NCBI RefSeq assembly: GCF_025200925.1
Contig: NZ_CP104174.1
Location: forward strand, 8,260,001 to 8,324,000
Source of the DNA: Bradyrhizobium sp. CB1015
Lineage (GTDB): Bacteria; Pseudomonadota; Alphaproteobacteria; Rhizobiales; Xanthobacteraceae
Length of the DNA stretch: 64,000 nt
Direction of reading: 5' to 3'
The notes under the pieces are model-generated. The model was not told where the DNA came from and made no database searches. It was given only the letters and a program-made list of their open reading frames with translations. Below are positions 21,307-32,200 of this stretch, piece by piece. Position numbers and translations under genes: made by a program. Positions within the stretch are counted from its first letter, which is position 1, and the number at the start of each line of letters is the position of its first letter.

Positions 21307-22347
21307 TCAGTAATTGCTGGCCGCCGCCCCGTTCGGGATGCCGTCGATCGGACACTCATCGGTGCCCGGTGTCGCGCGGGTCATCGCCTCGACCATGTCG
21401 CGCGTGCCTTCGGGATCCCTGATCCAGTTCTTGTAGAAATCATACGGGCACGCCGCGACACCGCGCGGGCTGTCGCCGGAATTGATCATGCCGGTGTAGC
21501 CGCGATGAACCAGCTTGTAGAGATGGTTCTGCGACTGGCCGTTGCGGCGCGCATCGCGAATCAGATGCTTCGACAGCTGGGCGTACTGGATGCCGTAATC
21601 CTCCTCGCCGCATTCGCCGAGGGTGCGGCCGTCGAAGCCGATGATCGCGGAATGGCCGAAATAGGAATAGACGCCGTCGAAGCCGGCGGCATTGGCGACT
21701 GCGACATAGACGTTGTTGGCCCAGGCCATGGCCTTGGAGATCATGACCTGCTGCTCCTTGGCCGGGTACATGTAGCCCTGGCAGCGTACGATCAGCTCCG
21801 CGCCCTTCATGGCGCAGTCGCGCCAGATCTCCGGATAATTGCCGTCATCGCAGATGATCAGGCTGACCTTCAGCCCCTTCGGGCCCTCGGAGACATAGGT
21901 GCAATTGCCGGGGTACCAGCCTTCGATCGGCACCCACGGCATGATCTTGCGGTACTTCTGCACGATCTCGCCCTTGTCGTTCATCAGGATCAGGGTGTTG
22001 TAGGGCGCCTTGTGCGGATGCTCCTCGTGACGTTCGCCGGTGAGCGAGAACACGCCCCACACCTTGGCCTTGCGGCAGGCTTCCGCGAAGATCGCGGTCT
22101 CCTCGCCCGGCACCATTGAGGCCGTCTCGTACATCTCCTTGGCATCGTACATGATGCCTTGCGTGGAATATTCCGGGAAGATCACGAGATCCATGCCGGG
22201 CAGGCCGAGCTTCATGCCGACGATCATGTCGGCGATCTTGCGGGCGTTGTCGAGCACCTCGGCCTTGGTGTGCAGGCGGGGCATCTTGTAATTGACCACC
22301 GCGACGCCGACCGTGTCGTTGCTGCTGGAGATATCACCGTGAAGCAT
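21307..22347 (-). CDS. amiE: Aliphatic amidase
   Basis: A 346-residue nitrilase-superfamily amidase that hydrolyses short aliphatic amides such as acetamide or propionamide to acid and ammonia. The catalytic Glu59, Lys134 and Cys166 ([14 protein letters not shown]) sit at the same residue numbers as in Pseudomonas AmiE, and the N-terminus [18 protein letters not shown] is nearly identical to it as I recall. AGGAG lies eight bases before the ATG. It is the last gene of the urt-fmd-ami operon, so its substrate is probably imported by UrtABCDE. AmiF formamidase is a close relative but fits less well by sequence. Confidence 0.95.
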   Translation of the reverse strand: MLHGDISSSNDTVGVAVVNYKMPRLHTKAEVLDNARKIADMIVGMKLGLPGMDLVIFPEYSTQGIMYDAKEMYETASMVPGEETAIFAEACRKAKVWGVFSLTGERHEEHPHKAPYNTLILMNDKGEIVQKYRKIMPWVPIEGWYPGNCTYVSEGPKGLKVSLIICDDGNYPEIWRDCAMKGAELIVRCQGYMYPAKEQQVMISKAMAWANNVYVAVANAAGFDGVYSYFGHSAIIGFDGRTLGECGEEDYGIQYAQLSKHLIRDARRNGQSQNHLYKLVHRGYTGMINSGDSPRGVAACPYDFYKNWIRDPEGTRDMVEAMTRATPGTDECPIDGIPNGAAASNY

Positions 22348-22385
22348 GTTGAGCGCTCCTGTCTCTTATTCGTGTGAGGCGTGGG

Positions 22386-22763
22386 TTAGTGGCTGATCAT
22401 CCAGGGGCGTGCGGTCGGAAAGCCCTTGGCGCCGCTCCTGGTCTTGGTCATCAGCCGCGCCGGCTTTGTCCTGTCCGTCGTGCCCTTGTCCTTCGCGGTC
22501 TTGCCGGAGGAGCAGCAGCCGCAGCCCGGGCCGTGCGAGGCCTTGTATTGTGCCAGCGTCTGCGGCGCGTGGGTGCTGCGCTCGTTGACGGCGTGCGCCT
22601 TGCGCTTCTCCGCCGGCATGCAGAAGAAGTTCGGCGCGGTCAGGATCACCCGCGGTGCCATGGTCTCGCAATGCGGGCAGCTTTGCGGATCGTCGCATTC
22701 CGCCATCGGGCGCAGGTCCTTGAAGGCACCGCAATCGTCACAGAGATATTCGTAGACCGGCAT
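22386..22763 (-). CDS. fmdB: FmdB-family zinc-ribbon protein
   Basis: A 125-residue protein beginning with the FmdB/CxxC_CxxC_SSSS zinc ribbon: Cys8 and Cys11 (YLCDDCG), Cys29 and Cys32 (SCPHC). The long basic tail includes GPGCGCCSSGK and is longer than in the smallest family members. In Methylophilus the equivalent gene accompanies formamidase and is thought to regulate it; the same pairing occurs here, just downstream of fmdA. Whether it binds DNA, RNA or the enzyme is not established. Confidence 0.85.
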   Translation of the reverse strand: MPVYEYLCDDCGAFKDLRPMAECDDPQSCPHCETMAPRVILTAPNFFCMPAEKRKAHAVNERSTHAPQTLAQYKASHGPGCGCCSSGKTAKDKGTTDRTKPARLMTKTRSGAKGFPTARPWMISH

Positions 22764-22836
22764 CGCATCACCTACGCTCTTGCCTGTTCATACAGCTCGC
22801 TGCCACCGTGCGTGTGGAGACAGCCCCTCACCCCAA

Positions 22837-22864
22837 CCCTCTCCCCGTCAGAACGGGGAGAGGG
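22837..22864. repeat. Hairpin CCCTCTCCCC/GGGGAGAGGG in the fmdA-fmdB gap
   Basis: A 10-12 base perfect stem nine bases beyond the fmdA stop codon. No T-run follows on either strand. It may protect or trim the mRNA between fmdA and fmdB. Confidence 0.6.
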
Positions 22865-22873
22865 AGCGCGGCG

Positions 22874-24103
22874 TCATTTGTCCGGCGAGATCGGCATCTG
22901 GATGTCGCCGGTGATGTGCTTGATGGGTCCGGCCGCCGACGGCATTACGTCGAAATCGAAGATCTCGGTCGGCAGCCAAAGCGTGGCGCAGGCGTTGGGC
23001 ACGTCGACCACGCCGGAGATGTGGCCCTGACACGGCGCGGTGCCGAGGATCGAATAGGCCTGGGCGCCGGAATAGCCGAACTTCTTCAGATACTCGATGG
23101 CGTTGAGACAGGCCTGGCGATAGGCGATGTGGACGTCGAGATAGTGCTGCTTGCCGGCCTCGTCCACCGAGATGCCTTCGAAGATCAGATAGTCCTTGTA
23201 GTTCGGCGTGATCGGCGACGGCTTGAAGATCGGGTTCCTGATGCCGTACTTCGCAACGCCGTCCTTGATCACCTCGACTTTCAGGTGCAGCCAGCCGGCC
23301 ATCTCGATCGCGCCGCAGAAGGTGATCTCGCCGTCGCCCTGGCTGAAATGCAGGTCGCCCATGGAGAGACCGCCGCCCGGGACATAGACCGGGAAGTAGA
23401 TCTTCGAGCCGCGCGAGAGATCCTTGATGTCGCAATTGCCGCCATGCTCGCGCGGCGGCACGGTGCGCGCACCCTCGGCACCGATCTTGGCCTTGACGTC
23501 GCCCTTGGCGCGGCCGCCATGGGCGGTCGGCGCGAACGGCGGATTGGCAAGGCCGGGCACGCGCGTCGGGTTGGTCGAGATCAGCTCGGCCTCGCGCTTG
23601 TTCCAGGTGTCCAGCATCTTGGGATCGGGCAGACAGCCGATCAGGCCGGGATGGATCAGGCCGGCGAAGTTGACGCCGGGCACGTGACGCGACGAGGTGT
23701 AGAGACCCTTGATGTCCCAGATCGACTTCTGCGCCAGCGGGAAATGGTCGGTGAGGAAGCCGCCGCCGTTCTGCTTGGAGAAGAAGCCGTTGAAGCCCCA
23801 CAGGCTCTCCTTGAGCGGGCCGACGTCGAGCAGGTCGACGACGAGAAGGTCGCCAGGCTCGGCGCCCTTGACGCCGATCGGGCCGGAGAGGAAGTGCACG
23901 ATCGACAGGTCGATGTCGCGCACGTCGTCGGCGGAATCGTTGTTCTTGATGAACCCGCCGGTCCAATCATAGGTCTCGATGATGAAATCGTCGCCGGGAT
24001 TGACCCAGGCCACGATCGGGATGTCGGGGTGCCAGCGGTTGTGCACCATGTCGTTTTCATAGGCCGACTTGGTGAGATCGACCTTGATCAGTGTCTCTGG
24101 CAT
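22874..24103 (-). CDS. fmdA: Formamidase (acetamidase/formamidase family)
   Basis: A 409-residue cytoplasmic enzyme hydrolysing formamide to formate and ammonia. It belongs to the FmdA/AmdA family, unrelated to AmiE. Typical segments are HNRWHPDIPIVAWVNPGDDF near the start, DLSIVHFLSGPIGVKGAEPGDLL, GNCDIKDLSRGSKIYFPVYV, and GDLHFSQGDGEI, where family metal-binding and active-site residues lie. It is followed by fmdB, as in Methylophilus, and preceded by the urt transporter genes on the same strand. Carrying both FmdA and AmiE in one operon suggests coverage of several short amides. Confidence 0.92.
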   Translation of the reverse strand: MPETLIKVDLTKSAYENDMVHNRWHPDIPIVAWVNPGDDFIIETYDWTGGFIKNNDSADDVRDIDLSIVHFLSGPIGVKGAEPGDLLVVDLLDVGPLKESLWGFNGFFSKQNGGGFLTDHFPLAQKSIWDIKGLYTSSRHVPGVNFAGLIHPGLIGCLPDPKMLDTWNKREAELISTNPTRVPGLANPPFAPTAHGGRAKGDVKAKIGAEGARTVPPREHGGNCDIKDLSRGSKIYFPVYVPGGGLSMGDLHFSQGDGEITFCGAIEMAGWLHLKVEVIKDGVAKYGIRNPIFKPSPITPNYKDYLIFEGISVDEAGKQHYLDVHIAYRQACLNAIEYLKKFGYSGAQAYSILGTAPCQGHISGVVDVPNACATLWLPTEIFDFDVMPSAAGPIKHITGDIQMPISPDK

Positions 24104-24130
24104 CGAGATGCTCCCCTTTTACTCAGTTGG

Positions 24131-24820
24131 TTAAACGGACAGATATTTCGAGACCTGCGCTGCATCGACGGCATCGCGCGGATCGTCGCGCACGATCTCG
24201 CCGTTCTCGATCACCAGCACGCGGTCGGCGATGTCGAGTGCGAAGCTCAGGACCTGCTCGGAGACCACGATCGAGAGCCCCTTCTCGTCGCGGATGCGCT
24301 TGAGGGTGCGCGCCATCTCCTTGATGATGGAGGGCTGGATGCCTTCGGTCGGCTCGTCCAGCAGCAGCACCTTCGGCTTGGTGGCGAGCGCCCGCGCGAT
24401 CGCGAGCTGCTGCTGCTGGCCGCCGGAGAGATTGCCGCCGCGGCGGCCTTTCATCTCCAGCAGCACCGGAAACAGTTCGTAAATGTCGTCAGGCACCTCG
24501 GAGCCGCCGGAGACGACGAGCCCGGTCTCGATGTTCTCCTTCACCGTCATGGTGGAGAAGATCATGCGGCCCTGCGGCACATAGGCGAGACCCTTGGCGA
24601 CGCGCTCAAAGCTCTTGAGGTTGCCGAGCTCGGCGCCGTCCATGCTTACCGAGCCGCTTTTGGCCGGCAGGATGCCCATCAGCGACTTCATCAGCGTGGT
24701 CTTGCCCATGCCGTTGCGGCCCATGATCGCGACGATCTCGTTGGCCGCGACGTTGACGTCGAGCCCGTGCAGCACCTCGCTCTGGCCGTAGGCGACGTGG
24801 AGATCGGAAATAGCCAGCAT
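24131..24820 (-). CDS. urtE: Urea/amide ABC transporter ATP-binding protein
   Basis: A 229-residue LivF-type ATPase with Walker A GRNGMGKTT, signature LSGGQQQQ, Walker B VLLLDEPTEGIQP, and the short C-terminus of branched-chain-type systems. It pairs with UrtD to drive the permease UrtBC. It is the last transporter gene before fmdA. The assignment to Urt rather than Liv rests on the complete urtABCDE order and the amidase genes downstream. Confidence 0.9.
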   Translation of the reverse strand: MLAISDLHVAYGQSEVLHGLDVNVAANEIVAIMGRNGMGKTTLMKSLMGILPAKSGSVSMDGAELGNLKSFERVAKGLAYVPQGRMIFSTMTVKENIETGLVVSGGSEVPDDIYELFPVLLEMKGRRGGNLSGGQQQQLAIARALATKPKVLLLDEPTEGIQPSIIKEMARTLKRIRDEKGLSIVVSEQVLSFALDIADRVLVIENGEIVRDDPRDAVDAAQVSKYLSV

Positions 24821-24830
24821 GATGTGCTCC

Positions 24831-25569
<739 letters not shown>

Positions 25570-25586
<17 letters not shown>

Positions 25587-25643
25587 GATCTATCTCCTCA
25601 CTGCCAGCGCGGCATCGGCATCGTGATGACCGATGAGCATGAT
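25570..25643. repeat. Direct repeat duplicating the urtD start region
   Basis: TGATGACCGATGAGCATGAT occurs at 25570-25589 and again at 25624-25643. The upstream copy encodes MLIGHH and stops just before the real urtD ATG. It looks like a short tandem duplication. Confidence 0.8.
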
Positions 25644-25650
25644 GACGTCC

Positions 25651-26793
25651 TCACTCTGCCGGTGCGCCGTCGGCGACGGAATTGTCGGTCCAGCCCGCCT
25701 TCGGCTTGCGCGAGGCGAACAGCCGATCGATGCGCGGCTGCACGTAATCGGCCCAGAGCCCGGACAAACCGTTGGGGAAAGCAAGCACGACGGCGATGAA
25801 CAGCGCGCCGAGGCCGAACAGCCAGAGCTGCGGGAACGATTCCGACAGGCTGGTCTTGGCGAAATTCACCAGAATCGCGCCCCAGATCGCGCCGAAGATC
25901 GACATCCGTCCGCCGACCGCGGTGTAGATCACCATCTCGATCGACGGCACGATGCCGACGAAGGACGGCGACATGAAGCCGACATTGAGCGCGAACATGG
26001 CGCCGCCGATCGCGGCGAAGATTGCGGCCATGCAGAAGGCGAAGATCTTGAAATTGGCGACGCTGTAGCCGGAGAAGCGGACGCGGTCCTCCTGCTCGCG
26101 CATCGCCACCAGGATGCGGCCGAGCTTGGTGAGGCGGATGAACTGCGCGATGCCGATGCAGGCGAACAGCAGCACCACCTCGACGAAATAGAGAATGATC
26201 TTGGCGTGGTCGGGGCGGATGTCCCAACCCTTGAGCGTGCGCAGGTCGGTCATGCCGTTGATGCCGCCGGTATAGCCCTGCTGTCCCACGATCAGGATGG
26301 TCAGGATGGCGGCGACGGCCTGGGTGATGATCGCGAAATAGGTGCCGCCGACGCGGCGCTTGAACATCGCGGTGCCGATGATCAGGGCGAACAGGCCGGG
26401 GACCAGGATGATAGCGAGGATGGTGAAGGTGAGGCTGTTAAACGGCTGCCAGAAGAACGGCAGCGCCGTGATCTGATTCCAGTCCATGAAGTCGGGGATG
26501 CCGGGCGTCGACTGGATCTTGGTGTTCTCGACGCTGGAGGCCTCGAGCTTGAGGAACATCGCCATGCAATAGCCGCCGAGACCGAAGAACACGCCCTGCC
26601 CCAGGCTCAGGATGCCGCCGTAACCCCAGCACAGCACGAGGCCGATCGCGACGAAGGCGTAGGTGAGATATTTCGCGACCAGGTTGAGGCGGAAGACGTC
26701 CAGCGTCAGCGGCAGGATCACGAACAGCACGGCGGCGAGCGCAATGAATCCCATCAGTTCGGATCGATTGAAGAAGCGTGAGTTGATGATCAT
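25651..26793 (-). CDS. urtC: Urea/amide ABC transporter permease
   Basis: A 380-residue LivM-type permease with about ten hydrophobic segments. It starts MIINSRFFNRSELMGF, includes AIGLVLCWGYGGILSLGQG (the conserved family loop), then FAIITQAVAAI, a cytoplasmic EAA-like RILVAMREQEDRVRFSGY segment, and GGRMSIFGAIWGA near the end. The ATG at 26793 has AGG six bases upstream. A much longer in-frame extension reads back across urtB and is rejected. It forms the membrane channel together with UrtB. Confidence 0.92.
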   Translation of the reverse strand: MIINSRFFNRSELMGFIALAAVLFVILPLTLDVFRLNLVAKYLTYAFVAIGLVLCWGYGGILSLGQGVFFGLGGYCMAMFLKLEASSVENTKIQSTPGIPDFMDWNQITALPFFWQPFNSLTFTILAIILVPGLFALIIGTAMFKRRVGGTYFAIITQAVAAILTILIVGQQGYTGGINGMTDLRTLKGWDIRPDHAKIILYFVEVVLLFACIGIAQFIRLTKLGRILVAMREQEDRVRFSGYSVANFKIFAFCMAAIFAAIGGAMFALNVGFMSPSFVGIVPSIEMVIYTAVGGRMSIFGAIWGAILVNFAKTSLSESFPQLWLFGLGALFIAVVLAFPNGLSGLWADYVQPRIDRLFASRKPKAGWTDNSVADGAPAE

Positions 26794-26810
26794 GACTTGC
26801 CTGCTTCTCG

Positions 26811-27737
26811 TTATTTGCGGACCTTGAGGGCGAACAGACCCTGCGGCCGCAGCATCAGGATGCCGACGACGGCGAGCAGCGTGAGCACCTTGGCCATCGA
26901 GCCCGACATGAAGAACTCGAGCGTCGATTGCGTCTGCGAGATCGAGAACGCAGAGGCGATGGTGCCGAGCAGGCTGGCGGCACCGCCGAACACGACCACC
27001 AGGAAGGTGTCGACGATGTAGAGCTGGCCCGACGTCGGCCCGGTCGAGCCGATCATGGTGAAGGCGCTGCCGGCGACGCCGGCGATGCCGCAGCCGAGGC
27101 CGAAGGTGTAGCGATCGACCTTCTCGGTATTGATGCCGACCGCACCGGCCATGATGCGGTTCTGCACGACGGCGCGTACCTGGCGACCCCAGCGCGACAT
27201 GTAGAGAACGTAGGCGACGGAGATGGTGATCAGCACGGTGAGGCACATCACGAAGACGCCGTTGATCGGCACCTCGATGCTGTCGGTGACATGGAGCGAG
27301 CCGAGCATCCATTGCGGCAGCTCGACGCCGACCTCGCGTGCGCCGAACACGGAGCGATAGGCCTGCTGCAGCATCAGGCTGAGGCCCCAGGTCGCGAGCA
27401 GCGTATCGAGCGGGCGCTTGTAGAGGTGCCGTATCAGCACCCATTCCACCAGCATGCCCAGCGCGCCGGAGGCGAGGAAGGCCAATATCATGGCAAGGAA
27501 GAAGTAGCCGCTGAACAGGCTCGGCAAATAGGCCTGGAAGAGATTGGAGGTCATCCAGGTGACGTAGGCCCCGAGGATCATGAATTCGCCATGAGCCATG
27601 TTGATGACGCCCATCTGGCCGAAGATGATGGCGAGGCCGAGCGCCATCAGGACATAGACCGAGAACAGGATCAGTCCTGCAAAGCCCTGCATGACGAAGA
27701 TGGAGCCGAGATCACCAAGCGAGTAGTCGCCGAACAT
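26811..27737 (-). CDS. urtB: Urea/amide ABC transporter permease
   Basis: A 308-residue LivH-type permease with about eight membrane helices. It includes GLAIIFGQMGVINMAHGEFM, characteristic of this group, and the UrtB-like RAVVQNRIMAGAVGINTEKVD loop. The ATG at 27737 has a perfect GGAGG site six bases upstream; the longer frame adds only an arginine-rich sequence. The gene lies between urtA and urtC on the same strand. Confidence 0.92.
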   Translation of the reverse strand: MFGDYSLGDLGSIFVMQGFAGLILFSVYVLMALGLAIIFGQMGVINMAHGEFMILGAYVTWMTSNLFQAYLPSLFSGYFFLAMILAFLASGALGMLVEWVLIRHLYKRPLDTLLATWGLSLMLQQAYRSVFGAREVGVELPQWMLGSLHVTDSIEVPINGVFVMCLTVLITISVAYVLYMSRWGRQVRAVVQNRIMAGAVGINTEKVDRYTFGLGCGIAGVAGSAFTMIGSTGPTSGQLYIVDTFLVVVFGGAASLLGTIASAFSISQTQSTLEFFMSGSMAKVLTLLAVVGILMLRPQGLFALKVRK

Positions 27738-27867
27738 CGATGTCCTCCGTCGGGGGAATAGGGTCCCGCGTCGCGATGCAGAGTCGCGACGCGGGGTCTT
27801 GGGCATGGACTTGCGGGTCCACGCCAGGGAGCTGCTTGATTGGGAGAAGGGGCGAGCGCCGCCGCGA

Positions 27868-29127
27868 CTACTGGTAACCCTTGGGGAACGGATCCGGCTC
27901 GACGAGATCGGCGGTCTCGTAGATCAGCTCGAACTGGCCATCGAGCTTGGCGCGCCCCACCCGGGTCTTCGACCAGAGGTGATGGTTCTCGTGGATGCGC
28001 ACATAGCCTTCCGGCGCGCCCTTGAACTCGACGCCCGGCGAAGCCGCCGCGATCTTGTCGACGTCGAAGGAGCCGGCCTTCTCGACCGTCAGCTTCCACA
28101 GCCAGGGGCCGAGATAGGCAGCCTGGGTGACGTCTCCGATCACGGTCTTCTCGCCCCACATCTTCTTGAACGCGGAGACGAATGCCTTGTTGTTCGCATT
28201 GTCGAGCGACTGGAAGTACTTCATGCAGGCATAGGCGCCCGCGATGTTCTCGCCGCCGATGCCGTCGATCTCGTCCTCGGTCACCGAGATCGTGAGCAGC
28301 GGCTGCTTGGAAAGATCGACGCCGGCCGCCTTGAGCTGCTTGTAGAAGGCGACGTTGGAGCCGCCGACGACGTCGGTGAAGATGACGTCCGGCTTGGTCA
28401 GCTTGATCTTGTTGATGACCGAGTTGAACTGCGTTGAGCCGAGCGCATAATATTCCTCGCCGACGACCTTGCCCTTGAGCACGTTTTCGACGTGCTTGCG
28501 CGCGATCTTGTTGGAGGTGCGCGGCCAGATGTAGTCGGAGCCGATGAAGAAGAACGACTTGGCGCCCTTCTCCTTGGCGATCCAATTCAGGCCGGCGAGA
28601 ATCTGCTGGGTCGCTTCCTGGCCGGTGTAGATGACGTTCTTGGATTGCTCGAGGCCTTCATAGAAGGTCGGGTAGTAAAGCATGCCGTTATACTGCTCGA
28701 CGACCGGCAGCACCGCCTTGCGCGAGGCCGAGGTCCAGCAGCCCATGATCGCCGCGACCTTGTCGTTGACGAGGAGCTTCTTGGCCTTCTCCGCAAAAGT
28801 CGGCCAATCGCTGGCACCGTCTTCCTGGATGAACTTGATCTTGCGGCCGAGCACGCCGCCGGCGGCGTTGATCTGCTCGATCGCGAGCTTTTCGGCCTGG
28901 ATCGAGCCGGTTTCGGAGATCGCCATGGTGCCGGTCGCCGAGTGCAGGATGCCGACCGTGACCTCGGTGTCGGTGACGGCCAGACCCGTGGTATTGACCG
29001 CCGAGGTCGCCGGGGCCTGCGCAAAGGACCCGCGCGGCAGCATGGTGATGGCCGGCACGGCCGCCATCCCCATCAACAATTTGCGCCGCAGCGGCGACAA
29101 CAGGCCCTTGTTTGCTTCGTCTGACAT
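27868..29127 (-). CDS. urtA: Urea/amide ABC transporter substrate-binding protein
   Basis: A 419-residue periplasmic binding protein of the Leu/Ile/Val type. The N-terminus has a twin-arginine-like export signal (SPLRRKLLMGMAAVP...SFA), and the mature part starts with TEVTVGILHSATGTMAISE. The UrtA/FmdD features TEDEIDGIGGENIAGAYACMK and the C-terminal ENHHLWSKTRVG are present. The ATG at 27 bases inside the longest frame is used, with GGGGTG upstream. It heads the minus-strand operon that ends with amiE. The ligand is urea or a short amide; the Methylophilus FmdD comparison and local amidases favour amides or both. Confidence 0.92.
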   Translation of the reverse strand: MSDEANKGLLSPLRRKLLMGMAAVPAITMLPRGSFAQAPATSAVNTTGLAVTDTEVTVGILHSATGTMAISETGSIQAEKLAIEQINAAGGVLGRKIKFIQEDGASDWPTFAEKAKKLLVNDKVAAIMGCWTSASRKAVLPVVEQYNGMLYYPTFYEGLEQSKNVIYTGQEATQQILAGLNWIAKEKGAKSFFFIGSDYIWPRTSNKIARKHVENVLKGKVVGEEYYALGSTQFNSVINKIKLTKPDVIFTDVVGGSNVAFYKQLKAAGVDLSKQPLLTISVTEDEIDGIGGENIAGAYACMKYFQSLDNANNKAFVSAFKKMWGEKTVIGDVTQAAYLGPWLWKLTVEKAGSFDVDKIAAASPGVEFKGAPEGYVRIHENHHLWSKTRVGRAKLDGQFELIYETADLVEPDPFPKGYQ

Positions 29128-29199
29128 GAGCACCCCACTTTTGTTCGAGAACACGCGATTGGTGCCCGTGAGGATGGCTCGAATTTATGCAGCGCACGC

Positions 29200-29217
29200 A
29201 TACGCAAGATCGCGTAT
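29200..29217. promoter_or_regulatory. Palindrome upstream of urtA
   Basis: ATACGC-AAGATC-GCGTAT, perfect 6-base arms, in the divergent gap between urtA and the sensor kinase gene. A plausible site for the LuxR-type response regulator encoded at 32652-33578; this link is inferred from position only. Confidence 0.4.
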
Positions 29218-29247
29218 ACTGCACCGCAAAATGCCGACGTAGGCTTC

Positions 29248-29262
29248 TGGTACGGAATTTGC
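29248..29262 (+). promoter_or_regulatory. Sigma-54-type (-24/-12) promoter candidate for the permease-sensor kinase gene
   Basis: TGGTACGGAATTTGC matches the RpoN pattern TGGYACG-N4-TTGC, with GG and GC exactly ten bases apart. The predicted transcript would start near 29274, shortly before the GTG at 29297. RpoN control fits a nitrogen-source locus. Confidence 0.55.
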
Positions 29263-29296
29263 GAGGGGTCCGGGTCCGTATCGGGAGTGGGGTTAA

Positions 29297-32200
29297 GTGG
29301 CAGGGCGGCAGCGAATAGACCGCGTCAGGCGCCAGTACAATCAATGGGTCGCCAACCAGACGCTGGAAGATTACGCCCTGCGCTTCACCGCCAAGAGTGC
29401 GCGGCGCTGGTCCGCCGCCCGCGTCGCCAACACGGCACTGGGCGCGATCTCGTTCCTGGCGATGGAGGCGATCGGCGGGACCATCACGCTGAACTATGGC
29501 GTCACCAACGCGACCGCGGCCATCGTCGTGGTCTCCGTCATCATCTTCGGCTGCGGGGTGCCGATCGCGTATTACGCCGCCAAATGCGGCATCGACATCG
29601 ACCTGCTGACGCGGGGGGCCGGCTTCGGCTACATCGGCTCGACCGTCACCTCGCTGATCTACGCGTCCTTCACCTTCATCTTCTTCGCGATCGAGGCCGT
29701 GATCCTCGCATCCGCCCTCGAGATGTGCTTCGGGATTCCGCGGCCGATCGGCTATCTCATCAGCGCCGTCGTCATCATTCCGCTGGTGGCCTACGGCATC
29801 ACGCTGATCAGCCGCTTCCAATTGTGGACGCAGCCGCTGTGGGTGATCCTTCACATCATTCCGTTCGCCGCGATCGCCTGGCACAACCCGCGCTCCTTTG
29901 CGGAATGGCACAAATTCTCCGGCGAGCACGGCGACCTCAACGGGCATTTCGATCTCCTGCTGTTCGGCGTTGCGGCTTCCGTCGTGTTCTCGCTGGTGGC
30001 GCAGATCGGCGAGCAGGTCGACTTCCTGCGCTTCCTGCCGCGCGACCGCCGCGCCTCCCGGGCCTCCTGGTGGATGGCGCTGATGAGTGCCGGGCCGGGC
30101 TGGATCGTGCTGGGCGCGCTGAAGCTGCTGGCCGGCTCGTTCCTCGCCTTCTTCGCGCTCAGCCATGGCGTGCCGCCCGAGGAGGCGGCCGAGCCGGCGC
30201 ACATGTATCTCGAGGCATTCCGCTATGTGCTGTCGCAGCCTGACCTCGCGCTGGCCTTGACCGGCACCTTCGTGATCCTGTCGCAGGTCAAGATCAACGT
30301 CACCAACGCCTATGCCGGCTCGATCGCCTGGTCGAACTTCTTCTCGCGCTTGACCCACAGCCATCCCGGGCGCGTGGTCTGGCTGGTGTTCAACGTCATC
30401 GTGGCCCTGCTGCTGATGGAGATCGGCGTCTACAAGGCCCTGGAGCAGACGCTGGCGCTCTATTCCAACGTCGCGATCGCCTGGGTCGGCGCGCTGGTCG
30501 CCGACCTCGTCATCAACAAGCCGCTCGGATTGCGGCCGCAGCAGATCGAGTTCAAGCGCGCGCATCTCTACGATGTCAATCCGGTCGGCGTGGGGGCGAT
30601 GACGATCGCGACCATCGTCTCCATCAGCGCCTTCTACGGCCTGTTCGGGCCGACCGCGAAGGCGCTGTCGGCCTTCATCGCGCTCGCGGCGGCTTTCCTC
30701 ACGGCGCCGTTGATCGCCTGGGCCACCGACGGCAAGTACTACATCGCGCGCAAGCCGAAGCGGAGCTGGCAGAACATCGAGGCGATCCAGTGCTGCATCT
30801 GCGAGCACTCGTTCGAGCCGGAGGACATGGCCTCCTGCCCCGCTTACGCGGGCCCGATCTGCTCGCTGTGCTGTTCGCTGGATGCGCGCTGCCACGATCT
30901 CTGCAAGCCGCACGCGAGATTCCAGGCGCAGGTGTCGGAGACGCTGGGCAGGCTGATGCCGCAGCCGATCTACGCCCGCATCAACTCGCAGGTCGGCCAC
31001 TATATCGGCGTGTTCGTGGTCTCCGCCGGCCTGATCGCGCTGGTGCTGGGACTGATCTATCTGCAGACGTCGGCGAGCGTGCACGGCGACAACGAGCTCG
31101 TGTCCGATGTGCTGTGGAAGGTGTTCTTCTCGCTCAGCATCATCATCGGCGTGGTGGCGTGGCTGTTCGTGCTGGCGCAGCAGAGCCGCCGCGCCGCCGA
31201 GGCCGAGACGCGGCGTCAGACCGCGCTGCTGATTCAGGAGATCGATGCGCACAAGCGCACGGACGCCGAGCTCCAGCGTGCCAAGGAGGTGGCCGAATCC
31301 GCCAATCTCGCCAAGAGCCGTTATGTGGTCGGGTTGAGCCACGAGCTGCGCTCGCCGCTCAATGCGATCAGCGGCTATGCGCAGCTGCTCGAGCAGGATA
31401 CGAGCCTTGGCGCCAAGCCGCGCGACCAGGTCCGCGTCGTCCGCCGCAGCGCCGACCATCTCTCCGGCCTGATCGACGGCATCCTCGACATCTCCAAGAT
31501 CGAGGCGGGGCGGCTGTATCTGTCGCGCGACGAGGTGCGCTTGAGCGAATTCCTCGACCAGCTGGTCGGCATGTTCCGCCTCCAGGCCGCGGCCAAGGGC
31601 ATCGACTTCGTGTTCAGGCGGCCGGCAACGCTGCCGCGCGTGGTCTATGCCGACGAGAAGCGGCTGCGTCAGGTGCTGATCAACCTGCTCTCGAACGCCA
31701 TCAAGTTCACCCAGTCCGGCAGCGTGCAATTCGTGGTGCATTATCGCAGCCCCGTCGCCGAGTTCGAGGTGATCGACACCGGCCCGGGCATCCAGGGCGG
31801 CGATCTCGAACGCATCTTCGCGCCGTTCGAGCGGGGTGCGCTCGGCGCCTCACAGCCACAGACCGGTACCGGCCTCGGGCTCACCATCAGCCGCCTGCTC
31901 GCCGGCGTGATGGGCGGGGACATCAAGGTCACGAGCACGGTCGGCACCGGCTCGACGTTCAAGGTCAAGATCCTGCTTTCGGAGGTCACCAATCCCCAGC
32001 GCATCGCGCCGGTGGAGGCGCCGGTCTCCGGCTATCACGGCGCGCGCAAGACCATCCTCGTCACCGACGATGATCCCGTGCATCGCGACCTCCTGCGCGA
32101 GGTGCTGACGCCGCTCGGCTTCATCCTGCTCAGCGCGCCCGACGGCGCCGGCTGCCTTGCACTGGCGCAGCATTGCCGGCCCGATCTGTTCCTGCTCGAC

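Noticed and set aside
22837..22864. The hairpin after fmdA as a Rho-independent terminator
   Set aside because: The stem is strong, but no T-run follows on the minus strand, and fmdB continues in the same direction.
28688..31741. A 1017-codon open frame on the minus strand across the urtA start and sensor kinase gene
   Set aside because: It is the mirror of the high-GC kinase gene: arginine/histidine/glutamine-rich, no recognisable domain, and it overlaps two well-supported genes.
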